From Metellina segmentata (taxonomy: Eukaryota > Arthropoda > Arachnida > Araneae > Tetragnathidae), in assembly GCA_947359465.1 (NCBI GenBank), contig OX375879.1:121536557-121600556 (forward strand): a DNA stretch of 64,000 nucleotides, in the 5' to 3' direction. The notes under the pieces are model-generated. The model worked only from the letters and a program-made list of their open reading frames with translations, searched no databases and had not been told where the DNA came from. A program made the translations under genes and the position numbers. This document shows, one piece after another, positions 13,201-26,555 of this stretch. Numbering within the stretch: the stretch's first letter is position 1; each line of letters begins with the position of its first letter.

Positions 13201-16200
13201 TTCAAAAGATAATCATTAGCACTCATTATATATTTTTTCGAAACCATTTACTTTGCTTTAACTTGTCATGATTTTTTAATAAAATTTCTATGAAATATTC
13301 TATATTTATAGCATGTGTTTATTGTACAAAACATTTGACCCCCAACACTGTGAAGTTGTTGGATTAGTAGTGTATTTCATTTACTTGTTTATTTTGAATC
13401 TTTAAAATCTTTTGCGTGTAATCAAAGTTACATACCTGCCAATTTAAAACAAATGTGTCCATGGTTCCTTATTTTAGGTAGCCAAATATGGAAGCACAAA
13501 AAGTATTGTTTTAGGAAACGGGTAGAGAAATTTTGTATTTTGATTGACCAAAGATAAATTTTTAGGTCTCATTTTAAATTTATTGCTATCAGATTGTGGT
13601 TCAATGGGTATCTCCACTGTGCTAAAACCTGCAAGTTGTAGGCAGCACAGGTTTGATTTTTCCCTGGGTCTAGTTCTTTCTTCTGTGTGTCAGTAAAACT
13701 TTCCTTGTTAGTGTATGGCCATTACTTGGTGCTTTGTGTCAGATGCAGCATATGGTCAAACATGGTCCTTGTGCCATAACCTCCCCTTAATATCTGCTAC
13801 AGTTTTTGTTTCAAGTTTCTTAATCATGAGAATTAATAAAAAAAATTATCTTGAAATATTTTTAAAAGAACGATTTCCTTTTTATGAGTGCAAAATGTAT
13901 ACCCTATTGTAAAGGAAGAAAAAGTAAATAAATGACTTTACTATTAATGTGGAGAGGGATATTTCATGGGTGTACATGGATTACTGGCCACACAAGTATG
14001 GTAAGGATTGGCAGGTATGAAGCTATTTGAACTTTAAATTCCCACATTGCACATTGTGTTGATTTTTTTTTCTCTAATTATTACAGACACAGATTGTTGT
14101 TTACAGATCCATGTCAAATGTTTTGGTGTTGCCATGGGCTAACATAATTCCTGATGGCCAACAGCTTTGGCCCATGCGGTCCTCCCAGCACGATATCTTA
14201 ATTCAGTCCTTGTGTGAACCTCTGAAAGCTGCCTGCAACAATCCTAATTTCTTTCAAGATAAACTTGTGCAAGAACAAGGTATTGTTTATAGGGTGATAT
14301 TTTTCTCCATGGGAGTCATTGCTTTATCTAATTCAACTATAGCAACTCAAGTGTACCAATTTACAGTCGTGGATTCAATAAGAATTTGGGTTTGAGGAAT
14401 ACGAAACGGACGTGTCGATTACAACGCACATAATTATTAACAGCTTGCCTCCATGTAATTAATAAAATAATTTTATAAATAGGGAAAAAATTATTTAAAA
14501 GGAGAAAAGATAGAATTTATAGTAGTTGATACAGTTAGGGATCCAATTCATGTTCCAAAGCAGTACAAGAAGCAGGTACAATCTTAGTATGCAAGAGCTG
14601 TGATGATTGTGATGCAATATGTGACACACAAGTGCAGTTGTAGCACCACGTTTTCTGTGAATTGGAAAATATGCAATTCAAAATTGATTGTTCATAGCAC
14701 TTTCCTTGGGTATGAAGCTTACCTAAACAGTCGTCGCTATTTGTGCTGACAGTCTAGTTTGTGTTCCTCTGTGAATTCTTCGGTGCTGCAGTGACATAGC
14801 TGGAAGCAGCAGGAGTGCCGCAAGTTTTGAACTTGATCTGACTGAAGACTCGTGCATGTTTTAAAACTGTAATGGACTCAAATGTTGGCGTGATCGAGAA
14901 GTTTGTGTGCCAGCTCGGTCGTTGAATCTCGTCGTCTGTCCAGGGTTCAAAATTACTGGCCGTTGTCCTCTGATGTTTCTCTTCAAGGTGGATCCCAGAC
15001 TGTTGCCTGTATAGCCTGCTATTATTCCAGAGACAGTAAAATGTTAATTAACCTACCTACCATCAATTTTTCTTTTTAATTTATCCAGAGAATTTACTGC
15101 TCGTAAAGTGTTTAAATTTATTATTAAGTATTTCATTTAGTATTTCCATATAATGTATATACACTACCCTACAATAATGGACCGGACAGCAAGATGTGAT
15201 GGTATAAGGGAAGAATACATGCTTTAATAGGCGGATAGTCCCCCATGTGTTGCAATTACACCAGCAACCCTTTTGGTCATACTTCCAACAAGGTTTTGAT
15301 ACGCAGCTATGGGTATTGGTGTCCATTCCTGCTGCAAGAATGTCGCCAGCTGAGCTGCACAATTCGCACGTGGTTCCCTGGTCCGTAAATGTGTTCATGG
15401 GGTCAAGTGTTCTATGGGGTTTAGGTCCGGAGTGAGGTGGCCAGGGAAGACGTTTTACATCCCTATCTTGATACCACCATTTGACAGAGGCTGCAACGTG
15501 ACATGGAGTGTTGTCATCCTGGAAGTAACATTCGTCCATTCCATAAAATTGCCAGAGCGTAGGAAGAACCTGATTGTGCAAAATGTTCATGTAGGCGTTG
15601 GGGTTCAATTGACCAAGAATAATAACTTGCAAGGGTCCCAGGCCATACCACGAAAAACAACCCCCAAACAAGTAGTCGGATTTTATTCAAATCCTCTGGT
15701 GTCCTGTCCATTATTGTAGGGTAGTGTATATATATACGTGCATTAGTTGCTTTTGTTGGTACCATGAAACTAGTTCATTTATGATCTATTGACTTGCTTA
15801 ATTTCTTCTATAGCTATGTATTTAATGCATGTCTTTAACAATTCTTTAAAAAATTTAAAATTTTCTTGTTAGACTCATTGTGCATATGAACAGCTACTAC
15901 TAATGTTTGGCTCAATAAGCTTTTATTTGATGATAATTCTTTTAACATTTTTACAGAAGGCACAAAGTTGATAAAACTAGATCTTGGAATGTGAACTTAT
16001 AGATTGAATTTTGCTTACCTTAAAAATGATCGTTCATTTTGGGAGCATGGTATTATTGATTACATTTAATATTCTTCTTACCATTTGAAAAGTCATTCGC
16101 AACACTTTCACAAGTAATCACTAAAGTAAACATCAAAGCTGAAAATTGTATAACCATGTGAAACTGTAAAACTATATAAACACTACATCTGCATAACTGC

Positions 16201-19200
16201 ATAGAATCGGAATTTAACTGGCTTAGGTCAAGTAAAGCTTGTTTAAAAGTGCATACATGTTTATTTCTTTGTTTGCTATCACACTTTTGATTCCAATTTA
16301 TTTGGATTGTTTCAGCCAAGCCAAACTTATTATGGGTACTTCAGGTCATAAGTGGTTTGATTGAAAATGTTTCCGATGGATCAACTAGAACAAAACAAGT
16401 GTTTTATAAATCTCTGCAGCCGATCATCCCTTTCATAGAATCTCTCTTCCATTTATACTTGCAACATTCTGGTAAGTTTTGAAAATTTTATGAGACAAAT
16501 TCATGTGTGCCCAACGACGACAAACCAGTCTGGTGGTTAAGGTGTTAGCCTCAGATCGGAAGGTTCACGGTTCGAATCCGGGTCAGTGCATGGATGTTTG
16601 TAAGCTGTAGGTGTATGGTGTAGTGGTGGCTATGTGAACCTTAAATCTGTCAGGGTCGAAAGTCCTCCTGTTGGGTTGGTGTGGAAGTTTAAAGAAAGGT
16701 ACCAGCTCAGATGTTGCCCTGTCATCTAACGTGGTGTTGTCCTCGGGTCCTTCCCTTGGGGGATTGATCCTGGACCGTCGTCAATACCCCGTTCTGTTAC
16801 TCTAGTATGAAGTTAATTAAAAATTACCCAAATTACCCCAATATGTCATAGGGAGAAGGGGATAAATACAGCTTGGTGGCTAAATCGAGTGTTCTTTGTT
16901 CATTTGACTTTACAGTCTGGAATCAGACAAAGGTGCAGATTTACTTGCTGACAATAAATTGCGTTTTATGGCTGAGAATGCCAAGTTTCTTTTCTTGAAG
17001 GACTAAGCCTTTCTAAAATGTGGTATGCATCTATCTCCAATTGAAGATAATTAATTTTTGGTGTTCAACAAGGCCAAACTTGGAATAATTTTGCTTCGAA
17101 AAGGGAAGGTTTGATAGGGATTTTCAGGAAATTTGACATATTTGGAGGCATATTTGTGTGAACACGCATTTTTAATTAACTCTCCAATTGGTTTCTCCTC
17201 CATCAATATGCGATTAATTTAGCTGTTGAAGAGATCAAGATTTGGTCAGCTTCTTTCAAGTAAAATCCATCGAGAACTGATCGGTTTTCTTTCCAAGTTA
17301 TCTGACCCACAGTTTGAAGTTACCCATGCATAATTTTACTATAGCTTTTTGTCTGTTTAAAATAGAATATGTAAAGATAAAATTATTTCTAACTCACGGT
17401 AGACTCATTAAAAAACAACTTTTATAAGAGGCTGTCTGCAGGGATGTTATTGAATGCAAATAAGAGTTGACTGCGATTTCTTGTACCTTTAATTTTGATC
17501 TGAATGCCATCTAAGCTAATTTCTTAATAATTTTAGAATCTTGAGTCTCAGGTTTCACACTTTTTCTTTCAGATGTTACAGAAAGCATTCTAGATTTCTA
17601 CCTGTGTCTGTTTTCTGCTTTTCGGATACAAATAGGCCTTCCGTTCGTCCAAAAAACCATCGAGAGCTTTCTGACTTTATTTTCGTCGTAAGTAACTTAA
17701 AATTCATGAATGGTTGAAAATTAATCTTCTGTTCTAAAATGCAAACGTTTTTCAATTCTGTGTTTTTGCATTACATACAGGTATTTTTATATTTATTTTG
17801 TGACATACGTAATTACAGCTGTAACAAACCAAACTCTTGATGTTCTGCCAGCAACTCAAGTATTGGCATGTTGCCAGCAAATTGAACTGTTGGTATATTG
17901 TAAATTAACTGAACCATCGACATGTTCCCAGTAAACAAGTTTTGGCACACAGGGTTCCCATGAGTCAGGGAGAACCTGAAAAACCTGGAATTGTCATGGA
18001 ATTTAATTTTGTCCAAAAAAGTCAGGGGAAATTTTTGTCTGAAACCTGGATAATAGCCTCAATGGCCTGGAAAATGATTGATCATGGCTTCACAGACGCT
18101 TTGCAGAAAAGTAGCCAGTAAGAGTCGTACACAGTTTTGTATCACTTTAATTTTAAAAAATTTCATCCGATTTTAAACAAAACGGCTATTATTTAACAGG
18201 TTCAAAATTTTTTTTTGTCCACAGGCTTAAATTGAAGACTAATGTTTTATGATACATTAATTCACAAATTGGTTTTTCGTCAAACATGTTGGATTATTAA
18301 TTTGAATAAGTTATATTTATGCAAAATTACCTGTGTTTCGTGTATTAATTTTTACAGTGCATAGTTCTTAATTGGTTTTTAATTCTTGGCTATTGAATGC
18401 TAAAACATTTCTTGGTTTATCACCTTAAAAATGTTGTAAATTGCTTAAGTATGACCTGGAATTTTGTAAAAATTTGTCTGTAAAACCTGGAAAAGTTGGG
18501 GAATTTTATTTCTGAAATAGAGTGGGAACCCTGGGTACATTGCCAACTACTCATTGATCTCCCAGCAACCCTTTTCTTCCTTGTAAAAAGAAGTGGGTCT
18601 AATTGGTTCCTTCGTGGTGCCCAGCTGCAGTAAGTTCTGTTTTAGTTTACTTTCTAACTTAGTTAACTTCTACATTGTACATGTTAAGAGGAATTATTGT
18701 TAAATATTTTCTCTTAATCTGTGCAAACTGTAAATACCCTGTAGTTCGTTTTACCCCAGATATGCTAACCAACTTGTTACGCATCCAGAAATTGTGACAA
18801 ACGAAATTCTAATGCCTAGTGCACTTTTCATGTCTTACTTTACCAATAAACAGTACTTTAATAAAATATTTTATGAGCATTATCATGTATGGTAGAAAAT
18901 TGTGCTTTAACTTGAATTAATCAGACATAATTATCTTCAGTTGAGCTCAACTTTTCTTTTAATTCCTTGCAGAAACCAAGTGATGGAATTCACATTGAAT
19001 GAATGTTCGTCTGGCTGCAAGGTTATTGAAAAGTGAGTATTTCCATCTACTATATTGTACTTCGTAAAACGCAGGACATTTTTGAACTATGCTGTGCATT
19101 GTATTGCAGTTCTTGTGCAAATATATCAACACTGGGTTGATAATTACTGTGGTGATAAATTTGCATTTTTCAAAGTAATCTTCAGTTGAAAATCACTGTG

Positions 19201-22200
19201 TCGTATGTAACCAATAAAAACAAATCACTTTCTGGATTTTTTATCAAAAAGTTAGATACTTAATCCAAATCAAATTTAATAACTTTATTTAACAAAAGTA
19301 CTGATTAAAAGAACCGACCAAAGGATCATACACAACGCAGCGTCTAGTTGTCAGAGGTTGCTGAGTTCCAGATCAAATGATACTTTTGTTCAAATCCAGT
19401 ATAAGCCATGGATGTTTTCCCATCTGGAGTAAGTGTGTGGCCTTTAATAGACAGGTTGTGTGCCGTGAATGTTTCTCATCTTGTTGCCCAGGCATTTTAA
19501 AAAGATTATTGCAAGTATGTAAATTGGGCGGCAGACTCAGCATGCCAAAAAAGACAGATACGGTAGGCATACAGCCTCTAACTGCAGTTACTAATTGTGG
19601 TTGCACTTGAATTTAAAGTTGGCCACGTATTGTGCATGCTGTTTAGCTATTGCTATGATGCATGCTGTCTTACCTATCTCTACACTTGTCAGCAGAATTC
19701 AATTTATTTTTTCAGGCTTCTACAGCTTCTACAGCAAGTTGTCCAGGAACCCAGTTCTCATTTCAAAGCATTTCTACCGAGCACAATCAATCTGTGCCTG
19801 TGCCAGATTTACCCGTTAGTTGCAGAGGTATGTCATGAAATTCATTTTGTTCTAATTTTCTCTCTTTTCCCTGGAATAGAATTTTCTAATAGTTTTTGGA
19901 TTTCTTGAGGTATTTAGGTGCCCTGAGGAGCACTGCCCAAAACTCGGTTTTATAGTCTTAGCTATTTGCGAAGTAGCTTTTGTCGTGGTTGAGGTCAGAT
20001 GGTGTCCACGAAAACATGCATACGTAATGTAAAAGACGTGTATTGAATAAGTCTTTAAGCTTGCAGTTCAGATATGGTTCTCTGGATAGGTTTTCCAGAT
20101 CCACAGACCAGATGGCGCTCTTCAGATTCATTTAGTTGAACCATAGAATATATTGTTGGGGTTACGGGAGAAATAAAAGCCAGATCCAGTATTGGATTGA
20201 AAATATTCTCATTTGTTTATGTAAAGTAACTAGATCACATGGTAGTTATGAAAGTATAAACTATTAAAAGTATACAAATAGGTGTACTTCAATATATATA
20301 TATATATATATATATTTCAAATAGGGATAGATGACATAGTAACCAATCACAGCCTGAAGTGGGCAGGACTAAACATGATGTTATATGATTGATTTTCATA
20401 TTAGTTCTTGTTTATAAACATCCAAAATATATTCTAATATATATGGGCCTTAAAAACAGATTTTAACATGAAGACTGGATTAGTTTAGCTGACACATAGA
20501 CCAGATATGACTTTCTGGATTAGTTAATCCAGGGCTTGCAGATGGCTGTGTTTGGGTTTAACGGGTTTGCAGACTCGATATGATGCGACTCTTTGGACAT
20601 GTTTTCCAGGCCTTCAGACCAGATACTACCCTCCAAATAAGTTTAACTGGTTTGCAAACACAAACATGACCCTCTGAATCAGTTTAGCAGTCCATATACG
20701 ATTTTCTGTGCTGGTCTGTCTGGCCTGGATATCAGGTATGACTGGACATGTTTTACTGACCCAGACAATGATACAGCTTTCCATGTAGGTTTCACTGGCT
20801 TGCAGGAGCCTATTTTTATGTTCCTGTACTTACATGATTATAGTTACTAATATTTACTATTTGGAACTACAAATAATGTAATTTATTTTTTATATGCCAC
20901 ATTTTCATGAGGCTTGGTTCTTTGATGTTCAACAAGTATCCTCAAAAATAAAAACCCAAAATCTTATTTTTATCTTCAATGGAATAGCTTTGAAATCTTA
21001 CTGCAAGGTAATGTAATTTATATTTATCTTTTTTTATATATCTCTTTTTAGCGACCGTCATCAGAAGTAAAGCCACCATTGTTTGAATTGCTTCATAAAA
21101 TTCTGCTTCACAATTGTAGATATTTCTTCAAAGTGAACGTGATCAGCAGTTTGGGGGAGTCGGGAAACGAGAAAATCGAAAATGAGCACCACTTTACTAA
21201 AATAATGGAAGTAGGTTTTGAAATCTGCTTTTGATAATTTTACCCATCAGTTGTAATTTTGTCTTTTGGATATCTATTATAAAGTATGTTGAATGTGATA
21301 TTGCAATACTGGTATTAATGTTCACAGACAACGTTAAATTGGAATTATTTGATCCTATTAAGTAATTCTCCTTTGTTTCTTTTGCTCTAATTGTAAGTGC
21401 AACAGACTAAATGTTTGATTTTCTTCAGGCTTATGGGCAGTCCTTCTTGCAACCTGACATAAATCTTTTCAAACAAAATTTGAATTCCCTTGAAACTTTA
21501 AACAGTAAATGGAAGCTTTATTACAAGGTATGTATGAATGCTTTAAATGTATTTTGAAGTCAAAGTTCTGGCCTGTTTATTCTCTGATCTTTCATATGTT
21601 AAAAAAGCTCTGTTTGAATGCCAAGAATTCAAAACTAAAATTATCTTTGGAAATATTTTCTTCTTCTTTCAAATGGCTAGGGCACAACACTAAAACAAAT
21701 GAAAGATTAAGGTACCACACATAGACACACAATTAAAAAAGACGGTACAACACATAAAACAATGAAGGAAAGACCCCAATCATTGCCCTAAAAGTTATCT
21801 TGCCTCCGAGTGCCTAGACTAAAGTCTGGATGGCTCTTCATCGAAGTGAGTGGGATGTGTGAGGTTCGGGCAGACGCTCGAGTGACGAAAATCGGCAGTG
21901 AGACAGTGATCTTGAAGGTCATGCTGGTGAATTAATGCCATGACGTACTTTAATAACAATTACATTTTCCAATAGGAAGTCTCGTTGCTTGCACATACTT
22001 TTTAGCACGAAAATCTGCCTGTTTATTTCTGTTAAGAGTACAACGACCATGTGTCCATTGCAAATCGGCTCTCGGGGGCACGTCTCCTTCAGGTGTGTAA
22101 ATTGGGGCACTCGATGATCGTTTCTTTCCCAATGAGGTTTACTGTCTTTTGTAAACACAAGGGATAGCCAAGCGATCCTTCCTTGCATGCATCCCACTAT

Positions 22201-25200
22201 GTACCCCAATATCTCTTTTATTCCCTTTCATGACATTTATTACCTGTCTTGTGTTTGGGGCATATGCACCATAAAAGCAACAACCAATGATTACAAGACA
22301 ATTTGTGATTCTACATTGTGGTGTGCCCTGCATATACTTTCAAGAATATTCTATGAAGTTCCGAATCCACCGGTTCCCTGTTTCGGTTTCCGAAAATTCT
22401 TGGTTCTGTTTTATCTAAAATTATGTTCTTGTCTTAAATTAATCTGTCCATTAGTGAAGTTTTCAAATTCATGTTTTGAGTACCTTGTTTCGAGGTATTG
22501 ACCCAATGCTTTGCTTTACTGCAATTCTCTTGCATTTCCCACACTGTCTGTTTTTAGTAGTGCACGAAAGATTGAGTCTGTCTAGCATGGGAATAGTTAA
22601 GTATGCAGGGTGACAGTCACTTGAAACAAGGCTTGTCCATTTTGAGTAGGACTGACTGCTGGATGTCTTGATTTTTATTTTTGTTGGGGCTGTGGTAGTT
22701 GGCTGTTATAGATCCTACAGGCCACACAAGTAAAATTCATAATTTATGTTTTCAATTTATCACTAGCTGTTCCAATACATTCTACAAGCATCCTCTATGA
22801 AAACTGGAATAAGCTCCGTTTCTATGGGAACAAACCAGCTCAACTTTGTAGGGGAAGCAGTTCTCATAATAAAAGACAATACAATATTCAGAAAGTTTGG
22901 GAAGGAAAACAGTTGCCTTAAACACATTAAACCTGTGATTCTTAATATGGGTGATGGTAATTTTTAATTAACGTTGTACTAGAGCAACACAGCTGGCTAT
23001 TGACGACAGTCTGGGATCAAACCCCAGAGGGAAAGAGCTGAGGACCACACCACGTCATTTTAAACCACAGTTAGATAACGAGGCAACACCTGAGCTGGCA
23101 CTCCACTCTCCAAACTTCCACACCAACCCAACATAAGGACTTAGGGCCACAGCCAATTTAAGGTGCACCAGCCGCTTCTACACCATACGTTTAACAAACA
23201 TCCATGCACTGACCTGGATTCGAACCGGGAAGCTTCCAATCTAGAGGCTAACACCTTAACCACCAGACTGGTTGGTCGGCTCTTAATATAGATGTATGCT
23301 CCCTAGGGGATCAACTGAAATAATTTGGAAAACTTTCCACTTAGCTGTGAAGAGAGGGAGACATTGCAGGACTCAAAATTAAAAAGGAGCCCTTTCCTCT
23401 CATCAAATACCATTAGTCGCTAGATATGGTATAAATTTTTTAAGACTATAAATTGCATTGTTTCTCATTAGTTTCATGCCTTTAGGATGTGCTGCCAAGA
23501 TATTTCACGTTTCGTTCACTTGAAATGGTAAATGTATATTTAAATGTATGCTATGTTTCAAAGTATGTATTAGTTGATCGGTAAACATTTTGCTTGAAAT
23601 GTAACCATGCTTTCTTGAGTAAGGCTAGTTTCGTTTCCTTTAATATCGACTGTAACTGTAAGGTGAAACCCTTTCAACAGTATGTGTGCCATCAAGTGTT
23701 TTGGATCAAGGTAGCTTATTGCACGGAAAAGGTTAAAAATCGCCTTAAAAGCACACATTTTCCTGATCAACTATTTATTTGGAAGGCACAAGATTGACAT
23801 TCACAGTATAATCTAAATGGAACAGTTCCAGACTTTAGATGACCGTGAGGCAACACAACATGTATTAGTAACCTTGGCTTTATACTTTGAGGGGATGCAG
23901 TATCCCTGTAGTAAGAATACTACATAAGCAACCTGAAAGTTGTAAGTTTGAAGTCGATCCATCCAAAGACCATCGTGTATATGGGGACCGATGCATGTGA
24001 AATCTGTTTTCACCTAAAATATCCACACGTTGGCATGGTGTGAAAGTTTGAAGATTTGGATGCTACTCAGGTATCGACTTAGTTGTCTAAAGGGGTTCAA
24101 AATAGCGAGGTATTGTCTTCTGCTCTTACCCTTTGGGATTGATCCTGGATAGCCAATAAACCATTGTATCACTCCAGTGCAACGTTAATTCAAATACCCC
24201 TTTATACTCTGAGGGCCTGAATAAAACATTTGGTAAAATTGCATTCAGTTACAAAGCTATAATTTACACACAATTTTAATTTTAATAATTTTGTATATTG
24301 TTTATCATTTTCTAAATATAAGAATCAGGTAACTCTTTTTTTTTTTTTTTTTTTTAATTTTTGGGAAAAGAGGAAAAACAGTTTGTAGAGAATCACATTT
24401 TCATATATACCTGCATTTTTCACTAGCTTAGGGGGTTAAAAAGTAGTGCTGGCATTATTTTCGGTATGATTGTTGCTTTACTAATTTAAATATTACACAA
24501 AATACACCATTTCTAGAGGTATATACGTAGTTCTACCATTGAGGTGATAATGTAACATACCCTTATGAAAAATTTAGAATTCTATGAAAATTTCTTTAGA
24601 ATGTGGTTCATAGAATTCTGTAGAGAAATACTATAGAAATCTCGAGTTTGATGGAACTCTAAAAACATTTTATAAGGATATTGTAACTATGATTTTCTTT
24701 TATGTAGAATTTGTTTAGAAATATTGTTAAAAACTTCTATTCTCCCTTAGGGTTATTTCAAGAGTGTGATGCTCTTCCAGTTCTTAAGTGTTCTGTTACA
24801 GACTTTAATATACAAATCTCATAATTTATTGCAAGAAGAAATTGTGAATACCATCTACAACATGGCATTAGTGGATTTCAATACTTTTTACTCTTCATTC
24901 TTACCTAATTTCCTCCAAAGCATGGAAAATCTGGACACAAATCAAAAAACAACTCTGCTACGGAATTTTAAACATGACACGGTGAGCATTTAATATTTGT
25001 TTTGTGTTTTTATGTATCATCCCATTTTTGTCCATGTAAAATCCGTTTCTATCAATCCATTATTGTATAAAAGTATCTTTCAATACCTAATTCCCCCTCA
25101 GGTGCACATCTTCCTTAGGTGTGTATGGGCTTCATGAACATTCACAGGAAAAAATACCCAACCACCCCTTTTCGTTCGAGCAATTTTATCCGTAGTGCAA

Positions 25201-26508
25201 ATTTGATTAATGCAAATTTAAAAATTTGAATAAGGGGCCCATCTTTATATTAAATTGAGCTCCAACTTCATAATTTCCAATACAAACCTCCTGTTTCGAC
25301 ACACGATTTCGAATATCTATCAAAATTTAATTTCAAGTACCAAATTTCATGTCATTAGGACTTGCTGTTTCGAGGGGACAGAAAGACGTTTATGACAACA
25401 AAAAGATTAGAGCTCCTATTGCTCAATCCGTTTCTTAGACTTTTATGGATATCTTCCAAAATAATATTTCTTTAGTGCTGTTATTTTGTATCATGTTACT
25501 GTTAAAATAATACCAACACAATCCATGTAGTATTTTATTTTAAAAATAGTTTTTAGTATGCAACAATACTTGTTAAATTAATGTTTGAAAAATTATGAAT
25601 TGGAACCGTATTATTATTTGAGGAAAATCAATCAGGAAAGACTTCTATCATAACCATGCAAATTTTCAGCTCATTCCTATAATTAGTTTTTGAGGTACAT
25701 TAAAATTTCCCAATTATTGTGATTTTAGGGACAAACTAATAGTTTATAAAATGCCAGACAAACCTAGGATAATAATTCTTGGATCCTTTTCACTTGCATA
25801 GTAAATATGATGATGGAATTCTCAAAGTGTTTGCCGCTTGCATAGTAATTATGATTCTTGGATTGCTGAAAAATACTTTTGAAATAGTGTTCAAATTTGA
25901 AAATCAGGCAGCGATAACTACAATTGATCTTGATCTATGAACAGTGTCTTTCTACATGGAGATGATCCCTGAAATTGAAACTAACTCTAACATTGAATAT
26001 GTTGGGATATATTTATTGATAGTAAAGTGATGAAGTTTTGTATTTAGACTAATTTAACGATGCAGAATCTGATTACGGCTTCAAAACACGGTGTATCCAG
26101 AATTGACAAGTGCTCCAGAACTTCCTGAGTTTCTCCGCGCAAGCATTGAAAATGTGCAACGCTGTGTAATGTATGGTTCACTCTGGAAATTGCATTAATG
26201 GAGGGAAATGATAAAAATTTTCCACTGGTGGGGGAAAGTTTCGCCAGATTCAATCGGATTGCGATATTTTTTTCTTGAAAATATCTACCTACGGGAAAAT
26301 AGTGCATTACATTTTTGTTGCTATAATTTATTTCAAGCACAATATTTATTTTATAATTATAATTTATATAAACTATAATTTATTTTATCACAAGGTCAAT
26401 TCGTGTGTGACCTCAGATATTATTGTCTTTATACGGACACAACGCTATAGAACTCGCACAACTCATCGAGTTTTGCCACATGGGATGAAGTTTGCCTTGT
26501 TAGTAGTG

Positions 26509-26555
<47 letters not shown>

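Noticed and set aside
16517..16590. Possible functional tRNA gene
   Set aside because: A and B boxes are present but no full cloverleaf forms, and the sequence continues into the SINE body like other copies.
19597..19908. 103-codon + strand open frame in XPO6
   Set aside because: Only 19716-19827 is exon, and in a different reading frame; the long frame is a shadow.
26044..26340. 98-codon - strand open frame
   Set aside because: No recognisable domain, no splice or start support, and it lies in the last XPO6 intron antisense to the gene.
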